Counted from the stretch's first letter, positions 17,679-26,431 are shown. The stretch: 64,000 nt of DNA from JAEXOD01 sp964652025 (GCA_964652025.1 CAZYZX010000004.1:124001-188000), one strand, 5' to 3'. A program made the numbers and translations. The notes: a model not told the origin generated them from the letters alone.

Positions 17679-18549
17679 CGTAAAAGTTGGCAATAAGTTT
17701 ATCGGCAATGGGCACCCAACTTATATCATTGCTGAAGTTGGTATAAACCATAATGGTAGTTTAGAAATTGCTAAAAAACTAATTGATGGTGCTGTTTTTG
17801 CTGGTTGTGATGCTGTTAAATTTCAAAAAAGAACGCCCGAGCTTTGTGTTCCAAAAGACCAATGGTATATAGAAAGAGATACACCTTGGGGCAGAATTCC
17901 TTATATTGAATATAGGCACAAAGTAGAGTTTGGCTATTTTGAATTTGAAGAAATTGACTATTATTGCAAACTAAAAGGAATAGATTGGTTTGTTTCCTGT
18001 TGGGATGTTGAAGCAGTTGAATTTATTAAACAGTTTAATCCTGTTGCTTATAAAGTAGCTTCTGCTTCTTTAACAGATTTAGACCTACTCTACAAACACA
18101 AATCCTTAAATAAACCAATTTTTATATCTACCGGTATGTCATCCTTAGCTGATATTGATAAAGCAGTTGAAATTTTAGGTCCGGATAATTTATTAATTGC
18201 TCAATCCACATCTACTTATCCTTGTAATTTAAACGAGTTAAATCTAAAAGTAATTTCATCTTATAAAGAACGTTATACAAATATACCCATTGGATACTCT
18301 GGTCACGAAACTGGTTTAGCACCAACCTATGCTGCCGTTGCTTTAGGTGCCAACTTTGTAGAACGCCATATAACTTTAGATAGAGCTATGTGGGGAACTG
18401 ACCAAGCCTCTTCTGTAGAAGTACTTGGAATGTTTAGACTTGTTAAAGATATTCGCGATATTGAAAAATCTTTGGGTGATGGTGTTAAAAAAATTTATGA
18501 TAGTGAGTTAAGTTCACTTAAAAAGTTGCGTAAATTTGTTAATGTATAA
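17671..18549 (+). CDS. NeuB-family ulosonic acid synthase lacking the SAF domain
   Basis: A 292-residue phosphoenolpyruvate-condensing TIM barrel of the NeuB family. Visible motifs are IIAEVGINHNG, DAVKFQKRTPE, ISTGMSS, STSTYPCNLNELNL, YSGHETG and ERHITLDRAMWGTDQASS, covering the PEP and metal sites. Classical NeuB/PseI/LegI are about 335-350 residues because of a C-terminal antifreeze-like SAF domain; this one stops right after the barrel. In Neisseria NeuB an SAF arginine contacts the N-acetyl group of ManNAc, so its absence fits a substrate without that group. Start ATG at 17671 has GAGG eight bases upstream; an earlier ATG at 17656 lacks a site. It overlaps the phosphatase stop. Confidence 0.87.
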   Translation: MNSVKVGNKFIGNGHPTYIIAEVGINHNGSLEIAKKLIDGAVFAGCDAVKFQKRTPELCVPKDQWYIERDTPWGRIPYIEYRHKVEFGYFEFEEIDYYCKLKGIDWFVSCWDVEAVEFIKQFNPVAYKVASASLTDLDLLYKHKSLNKPIFISTGMSSLADIDKAVEILGPDNLLIAQSTSTYPCNLNELNLKVISSYKERYTNIPIGYSGHETGLAPTYAAVALGANFVERHITLDRAMWGTDQASSVEVLGMFRLVKDIRDIEKSLGDGVKKIYDSELSSLKKLRKFVNV

Positions 18550-18558
18550 ACTAAATTA

Positions 18559-18587
18559 AAAAGGGATATCTTTTGATATCCCCTTTT
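18559..18587. terminator. Rho-independent terminator, probably bidirectional
   Basis: GGGATATC (18563-18570) and GATATCCC (18575-18582) form a hairpin with a TTTT loop, flanked by A-run and T-run. It ends the sugar-acid operon and lies against the convergent FG-GAP gene. Confidence 0.85.
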
Positions 18588-18605
18588 AATGTTTATTGTT
18601 AATAA

Positions 18606-20273
18606 CTATTTAATTAACATCATTTTTCTAATTTGTGTAAAACTAACAGAAGTTAATTTATATAAATAAATACCACTTGATAAATTAGCCGCATCAAACT
18701 GAACTGTATGGGTTCCTGCATTCATTTCTTTATTTATTAATACTTCAACTTCTCTTCCAAGCATATCATAAACAGTTAAATTTACTAAACCAGCATTTGC
18801 TAAACTAAAGGAAATTGTTGTAGTTGGATTGAATGGGTTTGGATAGTTTTGTGCTAAATAATTTGTATTTGGTAAAAGTCCTGCATCTTCCACACCTGTT
18901 GCGGGGTCTGCTTCTAAAATCCATAAATAAATATCATCGCTCCATACATCAAAATCTGTACTATAATTTACAAAACAATATTCTTTTTTACCATCTTGGT
19001 CCATATCATTTGCTGGTGAACCATAGAAAAACCTTGGCGAAATTGTAGGAGAGGCTGTTGGACTAAAACCGGAATATTGGAAAACATCAAAAGGTATATT
19101 TACTTCCCAATTTGCAGCATCTGTTGGGTCTCCACTACCTTTATATTCTACATCATAAATACGTCCATTTGTTTCACCACCAATCATTAAATCAAGCTTT
19201 CCATCCATATCTGGATCTGCAATATACATACTGCGCAATTTACCACCAGCTTGTTTTGGTAATTCCATTAATAGCTTAACATCGCTTGGGGCAATAAAAC
19301 TAACATCGGAAACATTAGAAATAACAAAAACTGCATTGTTTGGTTCTGTAGCAGCAATGTACATTTCCTTTACGCCATCGTTGTTAACATCTGCTACCCT
19401 TACACCATCTAACGAGCCGTAATCTATACCGCTTGCAGCAAACACTTGAGTTAAACTATTTGCTAACTGATATTGATTTGGTCCAGTTGCTTCAATTATG
19501 TGCAATGTAAATAGATTCCAAATAAAAGCATAAATTTCTTTATAACCGTCATTATCTAAATCACCAGTAGTAACACTATATAACGAGCCACCAGTTAAAC
19601 CTGTTAAATTATATTCAATTACCCAAGTGCCAAAACCACTAAACTCGCCAGTTACGCTTAAAACCATTACTTCTCTGCCGCGTCCACCTGTTCTTACACC
19701 AATAATTAGCTCGTTTGAATTGTCATTATCTATGTCAGTAACTTCCATGCTATATGGCCTAAAGTCTGTTAAATTTGGCAATTCACAGTTAAAAGCAGAT
19801 GTTGGCGAGTATGCTGTTCCATCAAAATTACCATAGGAATTTTCCCCAACTGTACCATTCCATTCAAACACATAAATTCTATCTGGATTAGGACTTTCTG
19901 GATCTACAACTGCTGGTAATCCTACAAATATCTCATCTTTACCATTTTTATCTAAGTCGCCAACAGCTAAAGCAGTAAAGGAATTAATACGTATAGGAAT
20001 TCTCCAATACCACACCAAATTATAAGTATTATTACCACTGGCTTCGTACATAAAAACGTAGTTTGTATCGTAGTCAGTGTATCCACAAATAAATTCCCCT
20101 TTGCCGTCCTTATCAGTATCAAAGCCAGCTTTAACTATAGCTAGCTCGCTACCAACTTTTGGTGCTTTAAATGGAAGTTGTTCCATTTTCCATGCAACTT
20201 GCCATGTATTGCTTTGGGCAAATACCCCACTTGCAAATAATACAATTAAAAATACGTAAAGTTTTTTTTGCAT
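18606..20273 (-). CDS. Type IX-secreted FG-GAP/VCBS repeat protein
   Basis: A 555-residue exported protein with a signal peptide (cleavage near GVFAQ). The body (about 45-440) holds repeated Asp-rich calcium-binding loops (DTDKDGKGEF, GDLDKNGKDEI, DIDNDNSNEL, GDLDNDGYKEI, DVNNDGVKEM, DPDMDGKLDL, DMDQDGKKEY), as in integrin-like FG-GAP beta-propellers. The last about 85 residues are a Por/type IX sorting domain: AQNYPNPFNPTTTISFSL, VYDMLGREVEVL, SSGIYLYKL, ending in a basic KMMLIK. It is expected to cross the outer membrane by the type IX system and be anchored or released. Possible adhesin or carbohydrate-binding role; no catalytic motif seen. Confidence 0.9.
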   Translation of the reverse strand: MQKKLYVFLIVLFASGVFAQSNTWQVAWKMEQLPFKAPKVGSELAIVKAGFDTDKDGKGEFICGYTDYDTNYVFMYEASGNNTYNLVWYWRIPIRINSFTALAVGDLDKNGKDEIFVGLPAVVDPESPNPDRIYVFEWNGTVGENSYGNFDGTAYSPTSAFNCELPNLTDFRPYSMEVTDIDNDNSNELIIGVRTGGRGREVMVLSVTGEFSGFGTWVIEYNLTGLTGGSLYSVTTGDLDNDGYKEIYAFIWNLFTLHIIEATGPNQYQLANSLTQVFAASGIDYGSLDGVRVADVNNDGVKEMYIAATEPNNAVFVISNVSDVSFIAPSDVKLLMELPKQAGGKLRSMYIADPDMDGKLDLMIGGETNGRIYDVEYKGSGDPTDAANWEVNIPFDVFQYSGFSPTASPTISPRFFYGSPANDMDQDGKKEYCFVNYSTDFDVWSDDIYLWILEADPATGVEDAGLLPNTNYLAQNYPNPFNPTTTISFSLANAGLVNLTVYDMLGREVEVLINKEMNAGTHTVQFDAANLSSGIYLYKLTSVSFTQIRKMMLIK

Positions 20274-20472
20274 ATTATGCTCCTACATTTAGTTATTAAG
20301 TTTTTTGTGTCCAATCTTTTAACAACATTTCCGTTAACATGTCCATATGTTCAATAATAAAATAATAATAAATTTTGTTTAACGCAACAAAAATATTGTA
20401 TATTGTATACATGCAGGGTTTTTATTTAAAGATTTGTAATAACAACGAGACTAAATTAGGATGGTTTAAAGT

Positions 20473-20498
20473 AAAAAAGCCTGATTTAACTCAGGCTT
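20473..20498 (-). terminator. Rho-independent terminator of the tRNA gene
   Basis: Read on the minus strand, AAGCCTGA and TCAGGCTT (20477-20484 and 20491-20498) form an eight-pair stem with a six-base loop, followed by a T-run. It lies eight bases after the tRNA 3' end. Confidence 0.85.
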
Positions 20499-20505
20499 AT
20501 GTTAG

Positions 20506-20578
<73 letters not shown>

Positions 20579-20597
20579 ATGTAAAATTTAGACTTCA

Positions 20598-20626
20598 AAT
20601 ATAACAATTTTTTAATATTATGTCAA
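20598..20626 (-). promoter_or_regulatory. Sigma70 promoter of the initiator tRNA
   Basis: On the minus strand, TTGACA (20621-20626) and TATATT (20598-20603) are separated by exactly 17 bp. The -10 element ends 19 bases before the tRNA 5' end. This is the best-matching promoter in the window. Confidence 0.85.
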
Positions 20627-20675
20627 GTTATATTTTAGGGCTGCATTATTTTTAATACAACCCTATCATTTTTAT

Positions 20676-21887
20676 CTAATTGCCATATTTTTCAATATAT
20701 TTTTTATAAAAATTGGCAATATTTTTATATGCTTTTTCTAATGTTACTTCATCTGGTAAAAATACCACTCTAAAATGTTTAGTGCCCGGTTTCTGTCCAA
20801 ATCCACTTCCCGGTACTACAACAACACCCGTTTCTCTAATTAATTCTGCCACAAAATGGTTATCATCGTGCGAAAAATGCAACTGTGGAAATGCATAAAA
20901 AGCACCACCCGGTTTTACGCAAGAAATACCTTCAAACGAATTTAACATCTCGTATGTAATGTCACGTCTTCGTGTTAATTTTGCCATTGCTTCTGTTAAA
21001 TGGCTTTGGTCTCCTTCTAATGCTAATTTAATTGCATATTGCTCTGGATGATTTGCCGATAAACGCGAGCGTAATAGTTTATTTATTGCTTCTATATAAT
21101 CGCTTAGTGCTGCTTTATTTCCACTTATTACTCCCCATCCTATTCTAAAGCCTGGAGCAATATAATTTTTAGATAATCCACCAAATGTTATTACAGGAAC
21201 TTCGCTATTTAATGATGCAATTGATATTAATTTTTCATCATCAAAAAGTAATTTATCATATATTTCATCAGCAAAAATTACTAATTTATGTTTAATTGCT
21301 AAATCTACTATTTGCTGTAAGGTTTCTTTTTTGCAATTACTACCTGTTGGATTATTTGGATTGATTAAAATTATTGCCCGTGTTTTATCGTTAATTTTAC
21401 TCTTAATATCTTCTATATCGGGTTGCCATCCATTATTTTCATCTAAGTAATATGGATTTTCCATCATCATTAATTTGCTTTGTATTGCAGTGTAAAGTGG
21501 ATAACCAGGCGTTGGAGTTAATACATTTTCCCCATCGTTAACAAGTGCCGTTAAGCAAATATCTATTGCTTCGCTTGCTCCTGTTGTAACAAAAACATCT
21601 TGTATATTGCTTATCCCTTTTCTTTCGGCTTCTTTTGCTATTGCATCTACTGCATCTTTTATTCCAGATGATGGCGAATACCCATTTTTATTTTTTAACA
21701 TCGCATCATATGTAGCTTCTATAAGATGTTTTGGCGTTACAAAATCGTATAAATTTGGATCCCCAATGTTTAAATATAACATTTCCTTTCCACTCTTTGC
21801 CGCTTCATTTGCTACTAATATAATATCCCTTACTGCATATTTTACGTTCTCTGTCCTAATTGCTGGTCTAATTACATAATCTATCAT
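20676..21887 (-). CDS. Fold-type I aminotransferase, alanine/aspartate aminotransferase-like (AlaA-type)
   Basis: A 403-residue PLP enzyme of the class I/II aminotransferase family, closest in pattern to AlaA/AlaT. It has LYLNIGDPNLYDFVTPKHLI near the start, ILINPNNPTGSNC (PLP ring-stacking Asn), FADEIYDKLL (Asp to pyridine N), FGGLSKNYIAPGFRIGW (Schiff-base Lys in S-L-S-K) and FRVVFLPDEVTL (carboxylate-binding Arg). It probably transfers amino groups between alanine and 2-oxoglutarate. GGAG lies just before the ATG. Monocistronic: the tRNA lies downstream and the nuclease gene diverges upstream. Exact substrate is not proven. Confidence 0.85.
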   Translation of the reverse strand: MIDYVIRPAIRTENVKYAVRDIILVANEAAKSGKEMLYLNIGDPNLYDFVTPKHLIEATYDAMLKNKNGYSPSSGIKDAVDAIAKEAERKGISNIQDVFVTTGASEAIDICLTALVNDGENVLTPTPGYPLYTAIQSKLMMMENPYYLDENNGWQPDIEDIKSKINDKTRAIILINPNNPTGSNCKKETLQQIVDLAIKHKLVIFADEIYDKLLFDDEKLISIASLNSEVPVITFGGLSKNYIAPGFRIGWGVISGNKAALSDYIEAINKLLRSRLSANHPEQYAIKLALEGDQSHLTEAMAKLTRRRDITYEMLNSFEGISCVKPGGAFYAFPQLHFSHDDNHFVAELIRETGVVVVPGSGFGQKPGTKHFRVVFLPDEVTLEKAYKNIANFYKKYIEKYGN

Positions 21888-21983
21888 GTTCTTTCTCCAA
21901 TTAAATAAAAATAATTATAGAAAATTAATATATATTATTTTTATAAGCAATACAAAATTAAGACCTTTATGTGCATATTTTTT

Positions 21984-22012
21984 TTGACAATATTAATATT
22001 TATTACTATTTT
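21984..22012 (+). promoter_or_regulatory. Sigma70 promoter for the GmrSD-like gene
   Basis: TTGACA (21984-21989), 17-bp spacer, TATTTT (22007-22012), about 55 bp before the ATG at 22069. The perfect -35 and ideal spacing support it despite local AT richness. Confidence 0.65.
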
Positions 22013-22068
22013 AAAAATTGTTGGAAAATTCAATTTATCTCGGCTAATATTTATATAATGGAGAGGTA

Positions 22069-24054
22069 ATGCACGCAAAAGAGACCAGAATAAAAGACCT
22101 TTTAGAAGGGACTAAACAATTTATCGTTCCATTGTTTCAGCGCTCCTATTGTTGGGAAAAGAAACAATGGGAAACTTTTTATGATGATATTACTGATTTA
22201 GTTGAAAAAAACCAGAATAGTTCTCATTTTATTGGATCTATAGTTACCGCAGATGAAGGAAATAACCCGGCTGGTGTATCTAGATTTACTATTATTGATG
22301 GACAACAAAGAATAACTACAATTTTAATAATTTTATTAGCTATTAGAGATACAACTAAGGATAATAATTTAGCTGATGAAATTGAAAAAACATTTTTATT
22401 AAATTATTATAAATCAGGCGAAGATCAACACAAATTATTAACATCAGAATTTGATAAAGAGACTTATTTAGCACTAATAAACAAAAAAGATGTTTCTGAT
22501 AAATCATTATTAGCTAAAGCTTATTTATTCTTTAAAAATAAAATTTCTAAATTTGAAAATTTGGGAAAGTTAAAAGATGTTTTAATAAATAACCTTACCA
22601 CTGTTAGTATTGTTTTAGGCAAAGATGATAATCCCTATTTAGTTTATGAAACATTAAATTACAAAGGTAAGCCCTTAACTTATACAGATTTAATTAGAAA
22701 CTACATATTAATGTGCATAGATGTTGATAAACAAAAATATTATTATAAAGAATATTGGAAAAAGATGGAAGAACTTCTGGAGGATAATTTATCAGAATAC
22801 ATTAGACACTATTTTATGCGCAATGGTGAAATAGTAAAAAAAATTGAAATTTATGATAAACTTAAATATACCGTAGATAAAATAACTGCTACAACATATT
22901 TAACAGATTTAGCAAAATATGCCACATTATATAATAAAATTATTAACCCTGATAAAGAAAATGATGAAAAACTAAAGAGTTATTTTAATACACTTAAAGA
23001 ATTAGAACTTTCTGTTACATACCCGTTTGTTCTTTCCTTTTATATTTTATATTTTGAGAAAGAAATTGAGTATGATATTTTTGTAGATGTTTTAAGAATA
23101 TTAGAAAATTATCTTATACGTAGAGCAATTTGTAATTACCATACTTATCAGTTAAAAGATATATTTTCTTCATTTCTAAAAAATAAATTACAAGATGAAA
23201 TGGATGTTGATATTATAACTTCTTTAAAAAACCATTTACAAGGGAAAAATTATCCCGATGACAAAAAATTTGAAGAAAGTATTAAAGAAAAGGAACTATA
23301 TATTAATTCAAAAAAGAATAAACGCACAGAATTACTGCTAAAAAAAATAGAAGAATTTTATGGACATAAAGAGAAAGTTGATTTACAAAATATCACTATT
23401 GAACACATTATGCCACAAACTTTAACAGATTGGTGGGAAAACCATTTAGGAGAAGAATTCCAAGAAGTACACACTAAATATCTTAATAAACTAGCTAATT
23501 TAACCATTACTAAATATAATGCCGAAATTTCTAATAAGCCTTTTGATGAAAAAAAGATATTTTATAAAGATAGCCATTTTGAGATGACGAAAGAAATATC
23601 AAAATATGAAAATTGGAAAGAAGAAGATATACTCAAAAGAGAAAAAGAATTAATTAATATTCTTCTAAAAATATTCCCCTATTTTAGTGAGAAAATAAAT
23701 AAAGAATTAGACCCGAATGACCCAACTGGTAAAAAGGTTAATTATATAGTGTTATTTGGTGACAGAATTAAAGTACAAAATTGGGTAGATGCACTTTTAA
23801 AGACATTAAATAAACTTTATTTTTTGGATGAGAATAAATTTAACGAATTTGTAAATTATAAACATAACTATTTTTCTAAAGATAAAGATGAGTTATATTG
23901 TCCTAAAAAATTAAATGATAATTTAGATTTATTTGTCGAATTAAACTTAAGTGCTCGTGCACTTGTAAGGTTATGTAAAACAGCTATAAAATTTTTTGGT
24001 TATGAAGAAAACGAATGGGAATTTATAACAAAAACTGAAGAAAGCAATGAATAG
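22069..24054 (+). CDS. GmrSD-like DUF262/DUF1524 protein (type IV restriction family)
   Basis: A 661-residue protein with a DUF262 (GmrS-like, ParB/sulfiredoxin-related) N-terminal domain: PLFQRSYCWEKKQW at 21-34 and the NTPase-type D-G-Q-Q-R motif at 77-81. A GmrD-like DUF1524 His-Me/HNH nuclease lies near 440-500 (ITIEHIMPQTL, then NKLANLTITKYNAEISNKPF). About 110 further residues (550-661) form an extra domain that I do not recognise. Single-chain GmrSD enzymes cut modified phage DNA (glucosylated hydroxymethylcytosine), using NTP. GGAG precedes the ATG and a strong promoter lies upstream. It is followed by a coupled small membrane gene. Defence is a family-based inference; specificity is unknown. 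Confidence 0.83.
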   Translation: MHAKETRIKDLLEGTKQFIVPLFQRSYCWEKKQWETFYDDITDLVEKNQNSSHFIGSIVTADEGNNPAGVSRFTIIDGQQRITTILIILLAIRDTTKDNNLADEIEKTFLLNYYKSGEDQHKLLTSEFDKETYLALINKKDVSDKSLLAKAYLFFKNKISKFENLGKLKDVLINNLTTVSIVLGKDDNPYLVYETLNYKGKPLTYTDLIRNYILMCIDVDKQKYYYKEYWKKMEELLEDNLSEYIRHYFMRNGEIVKKIEIYDKLKYTVDKITATTYLTDLAKYATLYNKIINPDKENDEKLKSYFNTLKELELSVTYPFVLSFYILYFEKEIEYDIFVDVLRILENYLIRRAICNYHTYQLKDIFSSFLKNKLQDEMDVDIITSLKNHLQGKNYPDDKKFEESIKEKELYINSKKNKRTELLLKKIEEFYGHKEKVDLQNITIEHIMPQTLTDWWENHLGEEFQEVHTKYLNKLANLTITKYNAEISNKPFDEKKIFYKDSHFEMTKEISKYENWKEEDILKREKELINILLKIFPYFSEKINKELDPNDPTGKKVNYIVLFGDRIKVQNWVDALLKTLNKLYFLDENKFNEFVNYKHNYFSKDKDELYCPKKLNDNLDLFVELNLSARALVRLCKTAIKFFGYEENEWEFITKTEESNE

Positions 24055-24235
24055 AGGTGGTTTTTCCTGGAAAAGATTTATAGGGATCACAAAGGCAAAA
24101 CAAAACTTTGCCCGCAAAACAGGCATTCCAACCACACGTAGTGGATTAGAAAGAAAAATTGGTGGAATGATAATGGGCAAAGGATGCCTTGTGGTTTTTA
24201 TTGGTTTTATACTATTATTAAAAATTATTTTTTAA
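24047..24235 (+). CDS. Small basic membrane protein coupled to the GmrSD-like gene
   Basis: A 62-residue protein with a strongly basic N-terminal half (WKRFIGITKAKQNFARKTG, then PTTRSGLERKIG) and one C-terminal transmembrane helix (about 46-62). Its ATG lies eight bases inside the end of the nuclease gene, so translation is coupled. The basic S-W-K-R-x-x-G-I-T-x-A-K ... T-G-I-P-T-T-R-S-G pattern looks like a conserved short domain that I recall from hypothetical proteins in other genomes, but I cannot name it. The basic part could bind nucleic acid or the nuclease; the helix would tether it to the membrane. Confidence 0.7.
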   Translation: MNRGGFSWKRFIGITKAKQNFARKTGIPTTRSGLERKIGGMIMGKGCLVVFIGFILLLKIIF

Positions 24236-24250
24236 GCAAATAAATTTTAA

Positions 24251-25468
24251 TTAAATAATAATACTAAACCAAATAATACCAAAAGCCAAAGTTATAATGG
24301 CAATTGGGGTGCCGGCTTTTAAATACTCCACAAAGGTTAAATTTACGCCTCTTTTTTTGGCAGTTTCTGCTACAATTAAATTAGCAACCGAGCCAAGTAA
24401 GGTAACATTTCCTGCTAAAGTAGTTGCCATTGCCAAAACAAAATACCATTTTTCTGGATTGGCGAAAGTTTTTATAACGGGTATAAATAAAAGCACAGCC
24501 GGCACATTAGAAATTAAGTTACTTAAAACAACACTAACAACACTTAAGTTAAACACATTTTCACCCGTTAAAGGTTTTAGAAAAGAAAATATATGAACAC
24601 CTAAACCCGTTTTTTCAATAGCACCAGTAATTACAAAAAGTCCGTTAAAAAATACTAATAAACCCCAGTCAATTTCACGAAAAACACGTTCCGGCTTTAA
24701 TCTACGCGTAATTAATAATGCAGAAGCCCCCATTAAAGCAGCTAACGAAACATGTACACCTATTAAAAATAATATTACCATTGCTATAGTAGTTATACTG
24801 CTTTTTATAAATAAAGGTTTATAAATTATAGGTTCTAAAATAACATTATCATTTATCTTTTTATCCTTAAATTCGCTCTTGTAAACATTAATTATAATTA
24901 GCCAAATAAAAAATAATCCTACTAAAGCAACTGGGGAGTGATAAATTAGAAATCTAACAAAAGGGATATTCCCCGCAATACCGATTAACATGTTTTGAGG
25001 GTTACCAATAATAGTAGCAGTTGAACCAACATTTGCAGCGGTTGCAAGTCCCATTAAATATGGTATTGGATTCCTTTTTAGCTTAAGTGTAATTTCCAAT
25101 ACTAAAGGCGTAAACATTACACAAATTGTGTCATTCAAAAAAATTGCGGAAAGTATACCAGAAAAAAAGACGATGTAAGCAAGCAAAAGCTTAGGTGATT
25201 TTGCAATAGTACTAATTTTAAATGCTACTACATTAAAAAATCCCGAAACAGATAAATTTGCGTTTATAATCATCATTGCTAAAAGCAATAAAATAGTATC
25301 CATATTAATTGCTAAGTAAGCATCGTTTAAACTTATTGCACCAACAAAAACCAAAAACACAGCCCCAACCATAGCAATAGTGGCTCTATTCATCTTTAAA
25401 TTAGGATACTTACCAAGCGCAATACCAATTAATGATATAACAATTAACGAGTAGTAAAGAAAATTCAT
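24251..25468 (-). CDS. ArsB/NhaD-superfamily (CitMHS/SLC13-like) transporter
   Basis: A 405-residue integral membrane protein with about eleven or twelve helices. Ion-transporter superfamily features are the two internal repeats with a Ser/Asn-rich hairpin, NVGSTATIIGNPQNMLIG in the first half and LAGNVTLLGSVANLIVAE in the second. Members move citrate, arsenite, other anions or sodium against protons; the G-N-P-Q-N motif is shared by all, so substrate is open. No arsR-like gene or arsenic genes are nearby. It is transcribed alone, divergent from fliW. Confidence 0.85.
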   Translation of the reverse strand: MNFLYYSLIVISLIGIALGKYPNLKMNRATIAMVGAVFLVFVGAISLNDAYLAINMDTILLLLAMMIINANLSVSGFFNVVAFKISTIAKSPKLLLAYIVFFSGILSAIFLNDTICVMFTPLVLEITLKLKRNPIPYLMGLATAANVGSTATIIGNPQNMLIGIAGNIPFVRFLIYHSPVALVGLFFIWLIIINVYKSEFKDKKINDNVILEPIIYKPLFIKSSITTIAMVILFLIGVHVSLAALMGASALLITRRLKPERVFREIDWGLLVFFNGLFVITGAIEKTGLGVHIFSFLKPLTGENVFNLSVVSVVLSNLISNVPAVLLFIPVIKTFANPEKWYFVLAMATTLAGNVTLLGSVANLIVAETAKKRGVNLTFVEYLKAGTPIAIITLAFGIIWFSIII

Positions 25469-25574
25469 AATTACCTTAATAATTTCATTTGCTAAATAAA
25501 TAAATATTACATATATTAATTTAATTAAAAAAACAAGCCTAAAAAAATAATCGTTAACAAAACCGAGGTGTAAA

Positions 25575-25958
25575 ATGAAAATAAAAAATGCACAATTTGG
25601 TGAGATGGAGTTTAACGAAGATCAAATTATACGTTTTGAAGGGGGACTAGCTGGGTTTGAAAACTACAAGAATTTTCTTCTTGTAAAACTTGATATCATT
25701 TTGTTCGACTGGCTTGTTTCCATTGATGAACCGGAATTAGTTTTTCCGTTAGTTCCAATTTCTACATTAATCGAAAACTACCCGACCGAAATTAATGCTA
25801 ATCCGTTTGGAGTAGTAACCTTTAATAGCGACCCAACTAAAATTACCGTAAACTTGCGCGCACCAATTTATATCAATACGGAAAAGAACATTGGATATCA
25901 GAGAATTCTTGACAAGTATAAGGAAAATTACCCATTATTTGTTAAAACTGACGACTAA
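25575..25958 (+). CDS. fliW: Flagellar assembly factor FliW
   Basis: A 127-residue cytosolic protein matching FliW along its whole length: FEGGLAGFENYKNFLLV, the W-L-V-S-I-D-E-P segment, VVTFNSDPTKITVNLRAPIYIN and IGYQRILDKYKENYPLF. FliW chaperones flagellin and antagonises CsrA, linking flagellin translation to assembly. In many bacteria csrA lies next to fliW; here fliW is alone, with its own ribosome site (GAGG) and a terminator. Its presence implies that the organism makes flagella. No flagellin gene is in the window. Confidence 0.93.
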   Translation: MKIKNAQFGEMEFNEDQIIRFEGGLAGFENYKNFLLVKLDIILFDWLVSIDEPELVFPLVPISTLIENYPTEINANPFGVVTFNSDPTKITVNLRAPIYINTEKNIGYQRILDKYKENYPLFVKTDD

Positions 25959-25980
25959 AATTTTACTACTGATTTAAATT

Positions 25981-26010
25981 AAAGAACGGGCTTTAGCCCG
26001 TTCTTTTTTT
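25981..26010. terminator. Strong bidirectional terminator
   Basis: AAAGAACGGGC (25981-25991) pairs with GCCCGTTCTTT (25996-26006) around a four-base loop, with A and T runs on either side. It separates convergent fliW and the HD gene. Confidence 0.93.
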
Positions 26011-26431
26011 ATTCTTCAATTAGTTTTTTGTAACTTTTAAAATACTTTTCTAACTTCTTGCAAATTTTATCATCAAAATTATTTAACCTTAAAAAATTTG
26101 CATTATCTTGTAAATCAGCAATTTTTACTTTTTTAGCTAAGGGATTAACTTTAATTGCATCAATATATTCATCATAGTTAATGGCTTTATCATAAGTTAA
26201 TAATACTAAAGCTTCTAAAACATTTTCCGGTATCCCCTCTTTTCTAAGGTCATCAATAGTTATATCGCTATCTTCTATAGTATCATGTAAAACAGCTGCA
26301 ATCATTTCTTCTTCGGTATCCATGCTAAACATTACTCGCAAAACATGCAAAATATAGGGTTTACCGGCTTTATCAGTTTGGTTTAAGTGCGCTTTGGTTG
26401 CTATATAAATAGCCTTATCTAATAAACTCAT
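26009..26431 (-). CDS. Small HD-domain alarmone hydrolase-like protein (SpoT/Mesh1-type)
   Basis: A 140-residue single-domain HD hydrolase resembling the hydrolase part of RelA/SpoT and the small alarmone hydrolases. Metal-binding signatures are H in YILHVLRV, H-D in AAVLHDTIEDS, and the later D in KIADLQDNAN. No synthetase, TGS or ACT domain is present. Likely activity is removal of the 3'-pyrophosphate from (p)ppGpp, or NADPH phosphatase as reported for Mesh1. It is the last of three closely spaced minus-strand genes (gap of nine bases after the deacetylase). Confidence 0.8.
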   Translation of the reverse strand: MSLLDKAIYIATKAHLNQTDKAGKPYILHVLRVMFSMDTEEEMIAAVLHDTIEDSDITIDDLRKEGIPENVLEALVLLTYDKAINYDEYIDAIKVNPLAKKVKIADLQDNANFLRLNNFDDKICKKLEKYFKSYKKLIEE

